DNA of 64,000 nt from Desulfuromonadales bacterium (GTDB lineage Bacteria; Desulfobacterota; Desulfuromonadia; Desulfuromonadales; JACZKF01), in NCBI GenBank assembly GCA_029289095.1, contig JARFUG010000009.1, forward strand, positions 1-64,000. The letters are read 5' to 3'. The notes under the pieces were generated by a model. That model saw only the letters and a list, made by a program, of their open reading frames with translations. It was not told where the DNA came from and did no database searches. Shown one piece after another: positions 28,599 through 37,358 of this stretch. Made by a program: the position numbers and the translations under genes. Position 1 is the stretch's first letter. Each line of letters starts with the position of its first letter.

Positions 28599-28955
28599 TC
28601 AAGACTTTCCCCCCTCCTCGCGCTTGCCGTAGCGCAGCACCTGGACCTTCTCCATCGTCACCAGGCCGCTGGTCATCATGGCATCGAGTTCCGGCAGGAA
28701 ATTCTGGATTTTGTCCACCGTGTCGACGATCTCGACGATCAGCGGCAGATCCTCGGACAGACGCAGGATCTTGGTGGTATGCAGACGGCTGGACTGGCCG
28801 AAGCCCATGGGGGCGCGGATGACGGTCGCGCCGGCGAGATGGCGCTCGCGGGCCTTTAGAACGATCGCTTCGTAAAGGGGCTGCCCCTGGAACCGGTGGT
28901 CCTCGCCGATAAAGATGCGCAGCAGCATCGCCTCTTGGGGTAGGTGCATAGTCAT
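28599..28955 (-). CDS. DUF190 family protein
   Basis: LLRIFIGEDHRFQGQPLYEAIVLKARERHLAGATVIRAPMGFGQSSRLHTTKILRLSEDLPLIVEIVD. Confidence 0.9.
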   Translation of the reverse strand: MTMHLPQEAMLLRIFIGEDHRFQGQPLYEAIVLKARERHLAGATVIRAPMGFGQSSRLHTTKILRLSEDLPLIVEIVDTVDKIQNFLPELDAMMTSGLVTMEKVQVLRYGKREEGGKS

Positions 28956-29347
28956 GTCCTCGCGAGTTGATTGAACCGGCGGGCCAGGATGTGACCGCCC
29001 CAGACCGCCAGCAGACAGGTGAAGGTGGTCAGCGCCAGGTTGAGCAGACCAAGCCAGGGATTTCTCTCGATCAGCGCAAGACTTTGCAGACTCAGGATCG
29101 AAAAAGTGGTGTACCCGCCGCAGAAACCCGTCATGAGAAACTGACGGATATGCGTCGGCAGCATGATCCGGCTGTCGGCTTCAGTCAAGGTCGCGAAGAA
29201 GCCGATCAGGAACGAGCCCGTAATATTGACGAACAGAGTGTCCCACGGAAACGGCATCGCCCACAGCCGATGGAACAGATCGGCAGCCGTGAATCGCGCC
29301 CCGCCGCCGAGCGCACTACCGAAGGCGACCCAGATCCAGATCTTCAC
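28952..29347 (-). CDS. crcB: Fluoride channel CrcB/Fluc (copy 2)
   Basis: IWIWVAFGSALGGGARFTAADL, TLFVNITGSFLIGFFATL, MTGFCGGYTTFSILSLQS; GTG start overlaps upstream stop (GTGA). Confidence 0.9.
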   Translation of the reverse strand: MKIWIWVAFGSALGGGARFTAADLFHRLWAMPFPWDTLFVNITGSFLIGFFATLTEADSRIMLPTHIRQFLMTGFCGGYTTFSILSLQSLALIERNPWLGLLNLALTTFTCLLAVWGGHILARRFNQLART

Positions 29348-29817
29348 GTCGGCCACCCCGGCAAACCGAAAATCAGCGAACCCAGACGAACACCCAGCCA
29401 GACGCCGATCATGCACAGACCCAGAGAGGCAAAGATGTTGACGAGCGCCGCCGACCACTGGCGGTCGCGGGCCAGCGCCAGGGTTTGCAGCGCGAACGAC
29501 GACACGGTCGTATAACTTCCGCAAATGCCGATAATCAGAAGTTTCTGCGCTTCTTCGGCCGATGCGAGCGGAGCTGTGCCTGCGGCCAGGACCGCAAGGA
29601 TGCCGACCAGAATGGAGCCTGAGACGTTAACCGCGAGGGCGCCCCAGGGAAACCGGTCGCCGAGCCGGCGATGGGTGATCCCCGACACCCAATAGCGGGC
29701 CGCGCCGCCCACTGCACTGCCAATGAAAACGGCCGACAAGTTGATGAGATAACTGCTCACAAAGGGTCTCGAAAAATGCATCAAAAGATTGGTGCGAATC
29801 GAATCCCTTTTTAACAA
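29344..29817 (-). CDS. crcB: Fluoride channel CrcB/Fluc (copy 1); true start may be 29781
   Basis: VFIGSAVGGAARYWVSG, GALAVNVSGSILVGILAVL, IIGICGSYTTVSSFALQTL. Confidence 0.9.
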   Translation of the reverse strand: MLKRDSIRTNLLMHFSRPFVSSYLINLSAVFIGSAVGGAARYWVSGITHRRLGDRFPWGALAVNVSGSILVGILAVLAAGTAPLASAEEAQKLLIIGICGSYTTVSSFALQTLALARDRQWSAALVNIFASLGLCMIGVWLGVRLGSLIFGLPGWPT

Positions 29818-29860
29818 ACCCGGGGGGAAAAGTTAATCGTTTCTTTCAACGATATACATG

Positions 29861-30025
29861 CTGGTGTCCCGTGCGGTTGATTCCATCCATTAATTCTGGC
29901 CCTTTTGCCCGCTGGCTGCGTTGCGTCTCCTCGGCTTAGCTTTGGCTAGGCCTGCGTCGACGCGCCTTGCCAGCGGCCAAAATTGCTCAGAATTACTTGA
30001 AAGGACTAACCGCACAGGACACTAG
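29861..30025. mobile_element. MITE-like fold-back element (165 bp) with about 55-bp imperfect terminal inverted repeats
   Basis: Left CTGGTGTCCCGTGCGGTTGATTCCATCCATTAATTCTG...CCCGCTGG versus right reverse complement CTAGTGTCCTGTGCGGTTAGTCCTTTCAAGTAATTCTG...GCCGCTGG; no ORF. Confidence 0.72.
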
Positions 30026-30066
30026 ATCCTTGGAGATGCTGATCTTAGGGCCGCTGGAGTCGAAGA

Positions 30067-30492
30067 TCAGGGCGTTTTCCATGGTGCGAGCGCAGGACTG
30101 AAGACTTCGACCACGAGATCGACGACCTGCCGGGTGCGCACATCCATGAGGACGACGTCCTGGCCTGTCCGAAAACGCGCGTAGCCGGGAGGGAGCGGAC
30201 CGAGCTGCTGGTGCAGCTCCAACGGAAGGGGAAATGCGGCAATGTCCGGTGGAAGGGTGGCGGAAAGCTCTATTCTTTGCTCCAGATCCAGTGCAAGGGC
30301 GTCAGGATCCTGAAGATCGGGCGGAAACTCGAAACGGCTGTAATATTCGCGGATGAGCGCTCGATCGTCATCGCTGAAGCGTACAGGGGACGCTTCGGCC
30401 CCTCGCGTCGGCTCCACGGGGATGGAGCAGGCTGCGCTCGCGACGAAAGCGCCGAGAACAAAGATCACAACCGCTCGCATCATCCCCGTCAT
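30067..30492 (-). CDS. Putative lipoprotein/exported protein (RcnB-like tail possible)
   Basis: MTGMMRAVVIFVLGAFVASAACSIPVEP; PLPPGYARFRTGQDVVLMDVRTRQVVDLV. Confidence 0.65.
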   Translation of the reverse strand: MTGMMRAVVIFVLGAFVASAACSIPVEPTRGAEASPVRFSDDDRALIREYYSRFEFPPDLQDPDALALDLEQRIELSATLPPDIAAFPLPLELHQQLGPLPPGYARFRTGQDVVLMDVRTRQVVDLVVEVFSPALAPWKTP

Positions 30493-30821
30493 GGGCTCAG
30501 CCCCCGTTGCGCGAGCTCGGCGCGCACCTCGCTCCTGCGATTCCTGAGATCCTCGGCCACGCGCACCCCGGCCACTCCCTGTCTCGCTCCGATGTGCACC
30601 GGGCCTCTGCCGACGCCTACTCCGACGGACGCTCCGGTCACGGCCCTTTCCTCCCGGGCGATCTGGTCGTCGAGCTGATAGTAGTAGGTCAGGATTTCCT
30701 GATCGTCCATGGCGTGATAGTCCCGGGCGAGCAGATCGTGCGTCCGGTTGCCGAATCCTGCGCACCCGACGATCAGGATCAGGGCAAGCGTTGCGAAGAG
30801 TTTCACGGCGGTCATGGTCAT
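30489..30821 (-). CDS. Small putative lipoprotein
   Basis: Lipobox ALILIVGCAGFG; 4-bp overlap with next gene. Confidence 0.65.
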   Translation of the reverse strand: MTMTAVKLFATLALILIVGCAGFGNRTHDLLARDYHAMDDQEILTYYYQLDDQIAREERAVTGASVGVGVGRGPVHIGARQGVAGVRVAEDLRNRRSEVRAELAQRGLSP

Positions 30822-30900
30822 CTCCTCTATTTATCCATTTTCCTTCAACTGGTTATGCACATTAACGCCGGCATGTCTGCACCCCAACCCCATTTCTTTT

Positions 30901-31005
30901 CGATCCCGATTTCGATTTGGAATTCCCCGACGGCCATCCGACGCGTCGGCAAGCCTCGGCTGGAACACTCGACTCTTTCCAATTCGATTTCCCTATCGGG
31001 ATCGC
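30901..31005. repeat. Imperfect inverted repeat CGATCCCGATTTCGATTTGGAA ... TTCCAATTCGATTTCCCTATCGGGATCG
   Basis: Arms at 30901-30922 and about 30977-31004; intergenic. Confidence 0.6.
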
Positions 31006-31126
31006 AATTGACACCAGTGCATTACCCTTTTCTTTTATTTTATCGTATTTTGAAATGACCTCTGGCATCGGGCAAGGGTTGCGCTACACTCGAATCCAGG
31101 GGATCCGGGATCGGCGGAGAAAGATT

Positions 31127-31462
31127 ATGGTATTCCTTATCAATTGGCTCGTTTCGGCACTGGCGGTCGCTATCGTCAGCTATCTGCTGCCGGGGGTTTC
31201 CGTGGAAGGAGCTTTCGCCGCTCTGGTGACGGCGCTCGTTCTCGGTCTGGCCAACGCCTTCATCCGCCCCATCCTTCTGCTGTTGACACTCCCCCTGACG
31301 CTCCTCACTCTGGGGCTCTTCGCCCTTGTGATCAACGCCTTCATGGTCATGCTCACGGCAGCCGTCGTCCCTGGATTCGTCGTCGCCGGTTTCTGGTGGG
31401 CCCTCCTCTTCAGTCTGGTCCTGACGCTCGTCAACTGGGCGCTGAGCTCGCTGATTCCCTGA
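31127..31462 (+). CDS. Phage holin family / 4-TMS small membrane protein
   Basis: LVSALAVAIVSYLLPGVSVEGAFAALVTALVLGLANAFIRPILLLLTLPLTLLTLGLFALVINA. Confidence 0.85.
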   Translation: MVFLINWLVSALAVAIVSYLLPGVSVEGAFAALVTALVLGLANAFIRPILLLLTLPLTLLTLGLFALVINAFMVMLTAAVVPGFVVAGFWWALLFSLVLTLVNWALSSLIP

Positions 31463-31547
31463 TTCGTCCCCTCCAAAAATCCACACTCCTGTTGCAAAGT
31501 TACTTTATTTTATATAAAATGCTCTAATCTTATTCGGGAGGGTCGGA

Positions 31548-32837
31548 ATGGAAGCGGTCATCACCAGCGAACGAACATTTCAGAACAGCCTGACACTGTT
31601 GCAGGAAATTCTGGGACGAAGGGGACCCACAGACTTTGCGGTACGTCTCTGGGACGGCACAGAATGGAAACCGGCACGGAGCCAGAAGCCTCGATGGACA
31701 CTGATTCTGAAACACCCTGGTGCGCTGCGCAGGATGTTCTTCCCGATGAACCAGCTCACCCTGGGTGAGGCCTACATCTACGACGACTTCGATATCGAAG
31801 GGGATATTGAGGAGTGTTTCTATCTCGCCTACGGACTGCTGGAGATGGAATGGACCCTGTCGGAAAAGATCCGGTTTGCCTACTATCTCAGGGGACTCCC
31901 CGATCCTGCACCGAAGCTCTCGAGGGATTGTCGCGCGCGCCTGAGGGGGAGAGCCCATTCAAAGAGACGCGACGCTGAGGCGATCCGATACCACTACGAT
32001 GTCTCAAATGACTTTTATCGGCTGTGGCTCGACGAACGCATGGTCTATTCCTGCGCCTATTTCGCAGACCAGCAGGACAACCTGGACGCAGCCCAGGAAC
32101 GTAAGCTCGACTACATCTGTCGCAAGCTTCGCCTGGAGCCTGGGGAGAAGCTCCTTGATATCGGCTGCGGGTGGGGGGGATTGATCATGCACGCAGCCAG
32201 GCATTACGGGGTTGAAGCCCACGGGATCACTCTGAGCGTCGCTCAGGCTGAACTGGCGCGAGAGCGTATCCGGGAGCAGGGGCTGGAGAGTCGCTGCCGG
32301 GTGGACGTCTGCGATTACCGCGATCTGAAGCGTCCAGGGACCTACGACAAGCTCGTGAGCGTCGGGATGTTCGAGCATGTGGGGGCGAAAAAACTTCCGG
32401 AATATTTCGCCCAGGCCTGGAACCTGCTGCGCCCCCGCGGCGTCTTTCTCAATCACGGCATTGCCGACAACCCCCACCTCCCCCCATCGCCCGGCCCCCA
32501 GTTCCTCCACCATTACGTCTTCCCGGACGGAGACCTGATCCCTGTAACCGATACGCTGCGCATCGCGGAGTTGACGGGATTTGAAATTCGCGATCTGGAA
32601 AACCTGCGGGAGCACTATGCTCTGACCCTGCGGCAATGGGTCAGACGCCTCGAGACCGCCAGGCAGGCCGCCGTCCGTCTGACCGACGAGACGACCTATC
32701 GCATCTGGCGCCTGTACATGGCGGCATCCGCCCACTCCTTCGCCGTCGGCAGGGTCAACGTCTACCAGACCCTCATGGTCAAACCCGACGAAGGAGACAG
32801 CGGCCTGCCTCTGACCCGGGAGGATTGGTACAGGTGA
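31548..32837 (+). CDS. Cyclopropane-fatty-acyl-phospholipid synthase family methyltransferase
   Basis: AIRYHYDVSNDFYRLWLDERMVYSCAYF; LLDIGCGWGGLIMHAARHYGVEAHGITLS; EHVGAKKLPEYF. Confidence 0.93.
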   Translation: MEAVITSERTFQNSLTLLQEILGRRGPTDFAVRLWDGTEWKPARSQKPRWTLILKHPGALRRMFFPMNQLTLGEAYIYDDFDIEGDIEECFYLAYGLLEMEWTLSEKIRFAYYLRGLPDPAPKLSRDCRARLRGRAHSKRRDAEAIRYHYDVSNDFYRLWLDERMVYSCAYFADQQDNLDAAQERKLDYICRKLRLEPGEKLLDIGCGWGGLIMHAARHYGVEAHGITLSVAQAELARERIREQGLESRCRVDVCDYRDLKRPGTYDKLVSVGMFEHVGAKKLPEYFAQAWNLLRPRGVFLNHGIADNPHLPPSPGPQFLHHYVFPDGDLIPVTDTLRIAELTGFEIRDLENLREHYALTLRQWVRRLETARQAAVRLTDETTYRIWRLYMAASAHSFAVGRVNVYQTLMVKPDEGDSGLPLTREDWYR

Positions 32838-32930
32838 GGCAGGTTCAAGGTGAAAGGCTTAAAGGCCAAAGGTTGAAAGCCTCGTGCCTTTGGCCTTTGG
32901 CCTCGTGCCTCGCTCCTTGGCGCTAACCGC
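32838..32930. repeat. Degenerate short-word repeat with inverse arm (AAAGGCCAAAGG / CCTTTGGCCTTTGG)
   Basis: aggcttaaaggccaaaggttgaaagcctcgtgcctttggcctttggcctcgtgcctcg. Confidence 0.7.
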
Positions 32931-32932
32931 CT

Positions 32933-34102
32933 CTATGCCGCTTTCAACCAGTCGCGGATCGCCTGTACGCGGGCCGGCCACTGATCACCGAGCCTTTCGC
33001 GCAAAAACGCAGTGTAAAGACTGTCGAAGAGCTGCAGCCCGGTCTCCAGGACGCACATCCTTTCGAAGAAAAGGGCTGTCCGCTCGCTCGCCTCGTCAGT
33101 GAGCTCATCCTTCTCGAGTTTGACGCCGGGGCATTTGTAGGAGGCGAAATGAAACGGCGCCCCCTTCAGGTTCAGCCTCCATATCTCTTCACCTTTTTCG
33201 AGATAGAGCGTAGCGTCGGAGATCTCCTTACCTTCGTCGAGAGCCGTGCAGACCTCGCGGAAGCGGTCCTGGGGTCCGGCCACCGTGACCTTCTGCACTC
33301 CACCTTCCGATGACCCTCCCAGCAGGCTGAAACGATCGTTCAGATAGGCGACGAACCTCTCCCCCCTGAGCGCCGGCCCCTCCTGACAGACTTCGTATTC
33401 GCAGGCATCGTTCAGGGTGCCGAACATGAGCCAGCACAAAAAATCGCTGCCGAGCCAGGCGTTGTCCCGCATGAGCTCCAGGGCGCCGTCTCCGGAGGCG
33501 CGGTTGGCCTCGGCGAGAGCAGAGGTGAGTTCCGCCGGCGATACGCGTTCTGCCCGGGCGAAGGGGTGCAGAGGGACAAGGCGCAATTCTTCGAAGGTCG
33601 CGCGAAAATGGGTCTCGAAAAGCTCCAGAGCCTTCTGGCTGAGGGAGGTGAAGGTCAGTATGCCGCTGCGAACGTCCCAGACGACATCCCAGGTTGCCGG
33701 AACGGGCAGGGTGCGGCTGAGGAGCGAGCTGTGAACCGCTTCGCGCATCTCTTCGCGACGGGCTTTTGGAACCTTGTGGAAACCGGGATTTGCGGTGAGA
33801 AACTCTCTCTCCAGCTCCTCAAGGCCGCTCCTGAGCAGCGCCGCAGGGACTCTGCGCTGGTCACGACGCAGTGAAAAGGTCAAATAGTGCTCCCTTGCGT
33901 AGGCGCCGTAGTCATCGAAATCGCATTTTCCGACATCGTCCAGATGAACCCAGCCGATCGAGAGTTCTTCCGAAGAATCGGTGATGTCACGAAAACTCTT
34001 TTGGGCCAGACGCTCCCCCGCCCATGTAAGATCCCTCAAGTCGGGAAGATCACCGATGACGTTGAACTGGCAAATACTGACTGTATTTGAAAGAAGCCCC
34101 AT
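32933..34102 (-). CDS. rdgC: RdgC-like recombination-associated protein
   Basis: MGLLSNTVSICQFNVIGDLP start; TFSLRRDQRRVPAALLRSGLEELEREFL resembles RdgC family. Confidence 0.7.
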   Translation of the reverse strand: MGLLSNTVSICQFNVIGDLPDLRDLTWAGERLAQKSFRDITDSSEELSIGWVHLDDVGKCDFDDYGAYAREHYLTFSLRRDQRRVPAALLRSGLEELEREFLTANPGFHKVPKARREEMREAVHSSLLSRTLPVPATWDVVWDVRSGILTFTSLSQKALELFETHFRATFEELRLVPLHPFARAERVSPAELTSALAEANRASGDGALELMRDNAWLGSDFLCWLMFGTLNDACEYEVCQEGPALRGERFVAYLNDRFSLLGGSSEGGVQKVTVAGPQDRFREVCTALDEGKEISDATLYLEKGEEIWRLNLKGAPFHFASYKCPGVKLEKDELTDEASERTALFFERMCVLETGLQLFDSLYTAFLRERLGDQWPARVQAIRDWLKAA

Positions 34103-34260
34103 TGATAATTCCTCTCTGGATATTCGATGAGCAGACAAGCGCCTTTTATACTACACGGAAGAACGAAGCTCAATCGTAAGAAAGTGAAAAAGTTTGCGGA
34201 ACCATTTTCTTATGATATATTAATATTGTGAGAGATACTTTCCCACCAAAGGAGACTTTC

Positions 34261-34458
34261 ATGAACCGAGAGCAACTTAAAGGAAAATGGAACCAGATGA
34301 AGGGTTCGGTCAAAAAGAAATGGGGGAAACTGACTGACGACGACATCGACCGGATCGAGGGAGAACGTGACCGCCTCGTCGGAAAAATCCAGGAAAAATA
34401 TGGTAAGTCAAAGGAAGATGCCGAAAAGGAAGTCGATCAGTTCACCACGAAACACTGA
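34261..34458 (+). CDS. CsbD family stress protein
   Basis: MNREQLKGKWNQMKGSVKKKWGKLTDDDIDRIEGERDRLVGKIQEKYGKSKEDAEKEVDQF. Confidence 0.93.
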   Translation: MNREQLKGKWNQMKGSVKKKWGKLTDDDIDRIEGERDRLVGKIQEKYGKSKEDAEKEVDQFTTKH

Positions 34459-34510
34459 CCGATCACTAGGGTAGAATCCTTGGAACATTGCACTTGAATT
34501 TCTGTTTAAA

Positions 34511-34545
34511 GGGACCTGAGGGCTGTTTGGCTCTCAGGTCTTCTC
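34511..34545 (+). terminator. Terminator GACCTGAGggctgtttggCTCTCAGGTCTTCTCTTTTT
   Basis: Stem-loop followed by T-rich tract. Confidence 0.7.
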
Positions 34546-34739
34546 TTTTTGGAGGACTGCACTCCGCAGTCGCCATATCATTAAAATATGGATGAATCGA
34601 AGTTTTTATTTTAATAAAACGAAGACTTACCCTATCTATGAGATTTGACAGAAAGGCACCATACTGTAAAGTGGGATTCAAAGAGTTCGCAGACCATAAA
34701 CACGGTTGCGATCGACAGAGGGAAGGAGGTGATCGATAG

Positions 34740-34910
34740 ATGCTTTCCTGGGCTCTGGGATTCTTCATCGTCGCCATCATCGCTGCAATTTTCGGTTTCG
34801 GCGGTATCGCGACAGGGGCAGCCAACATCGCCCAGTTCCTGTTCTGGCTGTTCGTGATTCTTTTCATCGTCTCGTTGGTGGTCGGCCTTGTCAAAAGACC
34901 GAGAGTCTGA
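34740..34910 (+). CDS. DUF1328 family small membrane protein (56 aa, absent from ORF track)
   Basis: [72 protein letters not shown] upstream. Confidence 0.92.
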   Translation: MLSWALGFFIVAIIAAIFGFGGIATGAANIAQFLFWLFVILFIVSLVVGLVKRPRV

Positions 34911-34948
34911 AAGATCCATCGACGGCATGCACGATTTCTTGATCTACA

Positions 34949-34974
34949 AGCGGCCCTTCACAGGGCCGCTTTTC
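34949..34974. terminator. Terminator AAGCGGCCCTTCACAGGGCCGCTTTT
   Basis: Stem and T run. Confidence 0.8.
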
Positions 34975-35076
34975 GTTCCGGGTTGGTGGAGCAAGGGACA
35001 ACCAAGTCCTCCCGACCCGTAGAGATTGGGACCTCGACACTGAAGGGATCTGAAATAGACACGGGTTTAATTCCGG

Positions 35077-36078
35077 CTATTCCCCGGGTGCGAAACACAG
35101 GGGGTGGTCGCTGCACATGCCGCAATCGGGCGCTTTGCACAGCGAAGCGCCTTTCTGATCACATAATTCCCTGAAGAGATAGCGCTTCCACCGCATTCCC
35201 CGACTGTTCGCCGCAGCGAGAGACGGCAGATGACGGGCGATGGCGGCTGTAAGTTGCGGCCGCTCAAAGAGCCCCATGGCGATCCAGAGGTGTCCCGGGT
35301 GTGCGGCCCTCGCCGCCAGGATCTGCGCAAGCCACCGCCCGGTCTGAGCCTCCCCGCCTTGCGGGACATGATTCAGAATGATGGTGAGGATCTCGTCGTT
35401 GTGAAGCGGCGGCGCTTGCCCGGAAGAGGCTTTGAGAAAGCTCTGATCGACCTCGGGAAACAATGTGCTGACAAGGGCGCAAAGCTCGTCCTTGTCCAAC
35501 CCCAGGGACTTCGCTGAGCCGTACGGTTCCTGGCCGGCAACGGCAAGGAGACAGGCGAAGAGATGGCGGTCCTCCCGGGATATCCCGGGGGGCGCTTCAC
35601 TCTGCATGAGATAGCGGTAGAGGGGGTCGTTGCAGTCGACCCGTGGCATCAACTCCTCCGGCGGGGAAACTTCGATCCGGGTGAACGGAGGATCGCTTAC
35701 TTTGCCGCAGGCGGAGTCGATCGCCGCCTGAAGCGCCTTGATCGCCAGATCGGCGCAGTAAGCGCGTTCCGGGGGAAGTCCCCCCAGCACAGAATCGACA
35801 TGGAAGGCCTCCAGCGCGCCGGCTTCATCGACCGGGCGCCCGTTAGCCAGATCCGCCGCGGCGGCGCAGGCGGCAATGGTGAATCCGCAGCCGAAGACCT
35901 GAAAGCGCACGTCTTCCAACACCCCTGCCCTGACACGGACGGAAAAACGCACCGCAAGGCGACTTCCCGCCTCCCCGCTGTCGAGCCCGACCTCCCCGAT
36001 GCCGTCGGCGTCGGGGAGAGTCCCTGCACGGCTCGTCTCGGCGGCCCAGCGGAGGATCTCTTCGGTATAGACGCTCAT
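35077..36078 (-). CDS. nifQ: NifU-N-like domain fused to NifQ
   Basis: N-term ADGIGEVGLDSGEAG...FQVFGCGFTIAACAAAADLANG...VDSVLGGLPPERAYCADLAIKALQAAI; C-term MRWKRYLFRELCDQKGASLCKAPDCGMCSDHPLCF (Cx4CxxCx5C). Confidence 0.82.
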   Translation of the reverse strand: MSVYTEEILRWAAETSRAGTLPDADGIGEVGLDSGEAGSRLAVRFSVRVRAGVLEDVRFQVFGCGFTIAACAAAADLANGRPVDEAGALEAFHVDSVLGGLPPERAYCADLAIKALQAAIDSACGKVSDPPFTRIEVSPPEELMPRVDCNDPLYRYLMQSEAPPGISREDRHLFACLLAVAGQEPYGSAKSLGLDKDELCALVSTLFPEVDQSFLKASSGQAPPLHNDEILTIILNHVPQGGEAQTGRWLAQILAARAAHPGHLWIAMGLFERPQLTAAIARHLPSLAAANSRGMRWKRYLFRELCDQKGASLCKAPDCGMCSDHPLCFAPGE

Positions 36079-37358
36079 TTGCTCCTCATCCGTTCAGCGG
36101 CGTTCGCCGCTTCGACGAGAAAAGAGGTTCCTCCTTCATAGAGGACATCGTTTCTGAGCTGGCTGCCGACCTGTTCCCAGTCTGGGAATCCGCGCAGCAC
36201 CAGCCCCTTGCCGCAGGCGTGAGCCAGCCGCTCCCCATGGGCGTTGCTCACGATCAGGTCGTATTCGTTTCGGTGATCCTCGGCATCCTCCAGGTCGCCC
36301 ACGAGCACCTTTTCCGCCCTGATCCCGACCAGTTGCGGCGAATCGACGGTTGCGACGGCGACACGGACCTTCCCGCCGGCTTCAACAAGCGACGCGCACA
36401 GGCCGGCGATCTGGTCCGGCTCTCCAGCGATGAGGAAGCGCGTCTGACCAATGGAAAAATGGCAATCGAGCATGGCATCCTGCAGGCGCCTGCGCCAGCG
36501 CACGATCCCCGGATGAGGCTCCGGGATCGGCGCTTCCTCCAGGAGAATTCCGACCAGGGCGTCGGTCGCTTCGAGACCGTTCAGATGATCGAAATGATGG
36601 TGCTTCATTCCGGCGTTCTTCTCCAGCAGCGCTCGGGCGCACCTTTTCATCGACGCGCCGACGCTCAGGACGAGGAAAGCATCGCCGAGCTTTCTGATTT
36701 GCTCGACGGCAATCCCTCCGCTGCTCAGCGCACCCTGCTTCTCTCCCAGGTAGCCGTCCAGAGAGGTGGATAGATCGGGAAGGGCATGGACGTCGAATCC
36801 GAAGCGCGCGACGAATTCCTTGATCTTCTCGACTTCGATAGGCGTCAGACCGACATGCGGCAGAAGGACCACCTTTTTTTGATCGAGTTGCGTACGCTCC
36901 TCGACAAGTTGCTCGATGAGGGCGCTGACGGCCAGAGCCCATCCGCTCTCGAGCCCCCCCTCGTAGTCGGGGGTATTGACGTGGACGAGAGGGAGATGGA
37001 CCTTCGAGGCGACGCCGCGGATATCGTCCCCCTTGGTTTCGGTCAACCCTGTTGTGTGCAGTCCGATGAGCTCGGGGACGACCTTCTTCGTGATGTTCGC
37101 CACCGCCTCGACGATGCTGTAATCGCCTCCGTCGAGGATCGCAGTGATGTCGGTGACGGCGGTCGTCTGGATGGCGATCGGCTCGCTGAAGTGGCGGGTC
37201 AGAAAAACCTTGGTGAAGGAAGCGCACCCCATTGCGCCGTGCATCAGCGGCATGCAGCGGTCGATCCCCAGAAAAGCGAGGGCCGCCCCCATTGTCTGGG
37301 GGAGTTTGATCGGATTGACCTGCAGCGGTTTGGGCGATCGACGTCTCACTTCTCCCAT
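36075..37358 (-). CDS. nifN: Nitrogenase FeMo-cofactor scaffold NifN
   Basis: INPIKLPQTMGAALAFLGIDRCMPLMHGAMGCASFTKVFLTRHFSEPIAIQTTA; directly after nifE. Confidence 0.92.
   Translation of the reverse strand: MGEVRRRSPKPLQVNPIKLPQTMGAALAFLGIDRCMPLMHGAMGCASFTKVFLTRHFSEPIAIQTTAVTDITAILDGGDYSIVEAVANITKKVVPELIGLHTTGLTETKGDDIRGVASKVHLPLVHVNTPDYEGGLESGWALAVSALIEQLVEERTQLDQKKVVLLPHVGLTPIEVEKIKEFVARFGFDVHALPDLSTSLDGYLGEKQGALSSGGIAVEQIRKLGDAFLVLSVGASMKRCARALLEKNAGMKHHHFDHLNGLEATDALVGILLEEAPIPEPHPGIVRWRRRLQDAMLDCHFSIGQTRFLIAGEPDQIAGLCASLVEAGGKVRVAVATVDSPQLVGIRAEKVLVGDLEDAEDHRNEYDLIVSNAHGERLAHACGKGLVLRGFPDWEQVGSQLRNDVLYEGGTSFLVEAANAAERMRSK

Noticed and set aside
29782-29860. Fluoride (crcB) riboswitch upstream of crcB
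   Set aside because: No recognisable GGNGAUGG-type core seen by eye on the minus strand; would need a covariance-model search.
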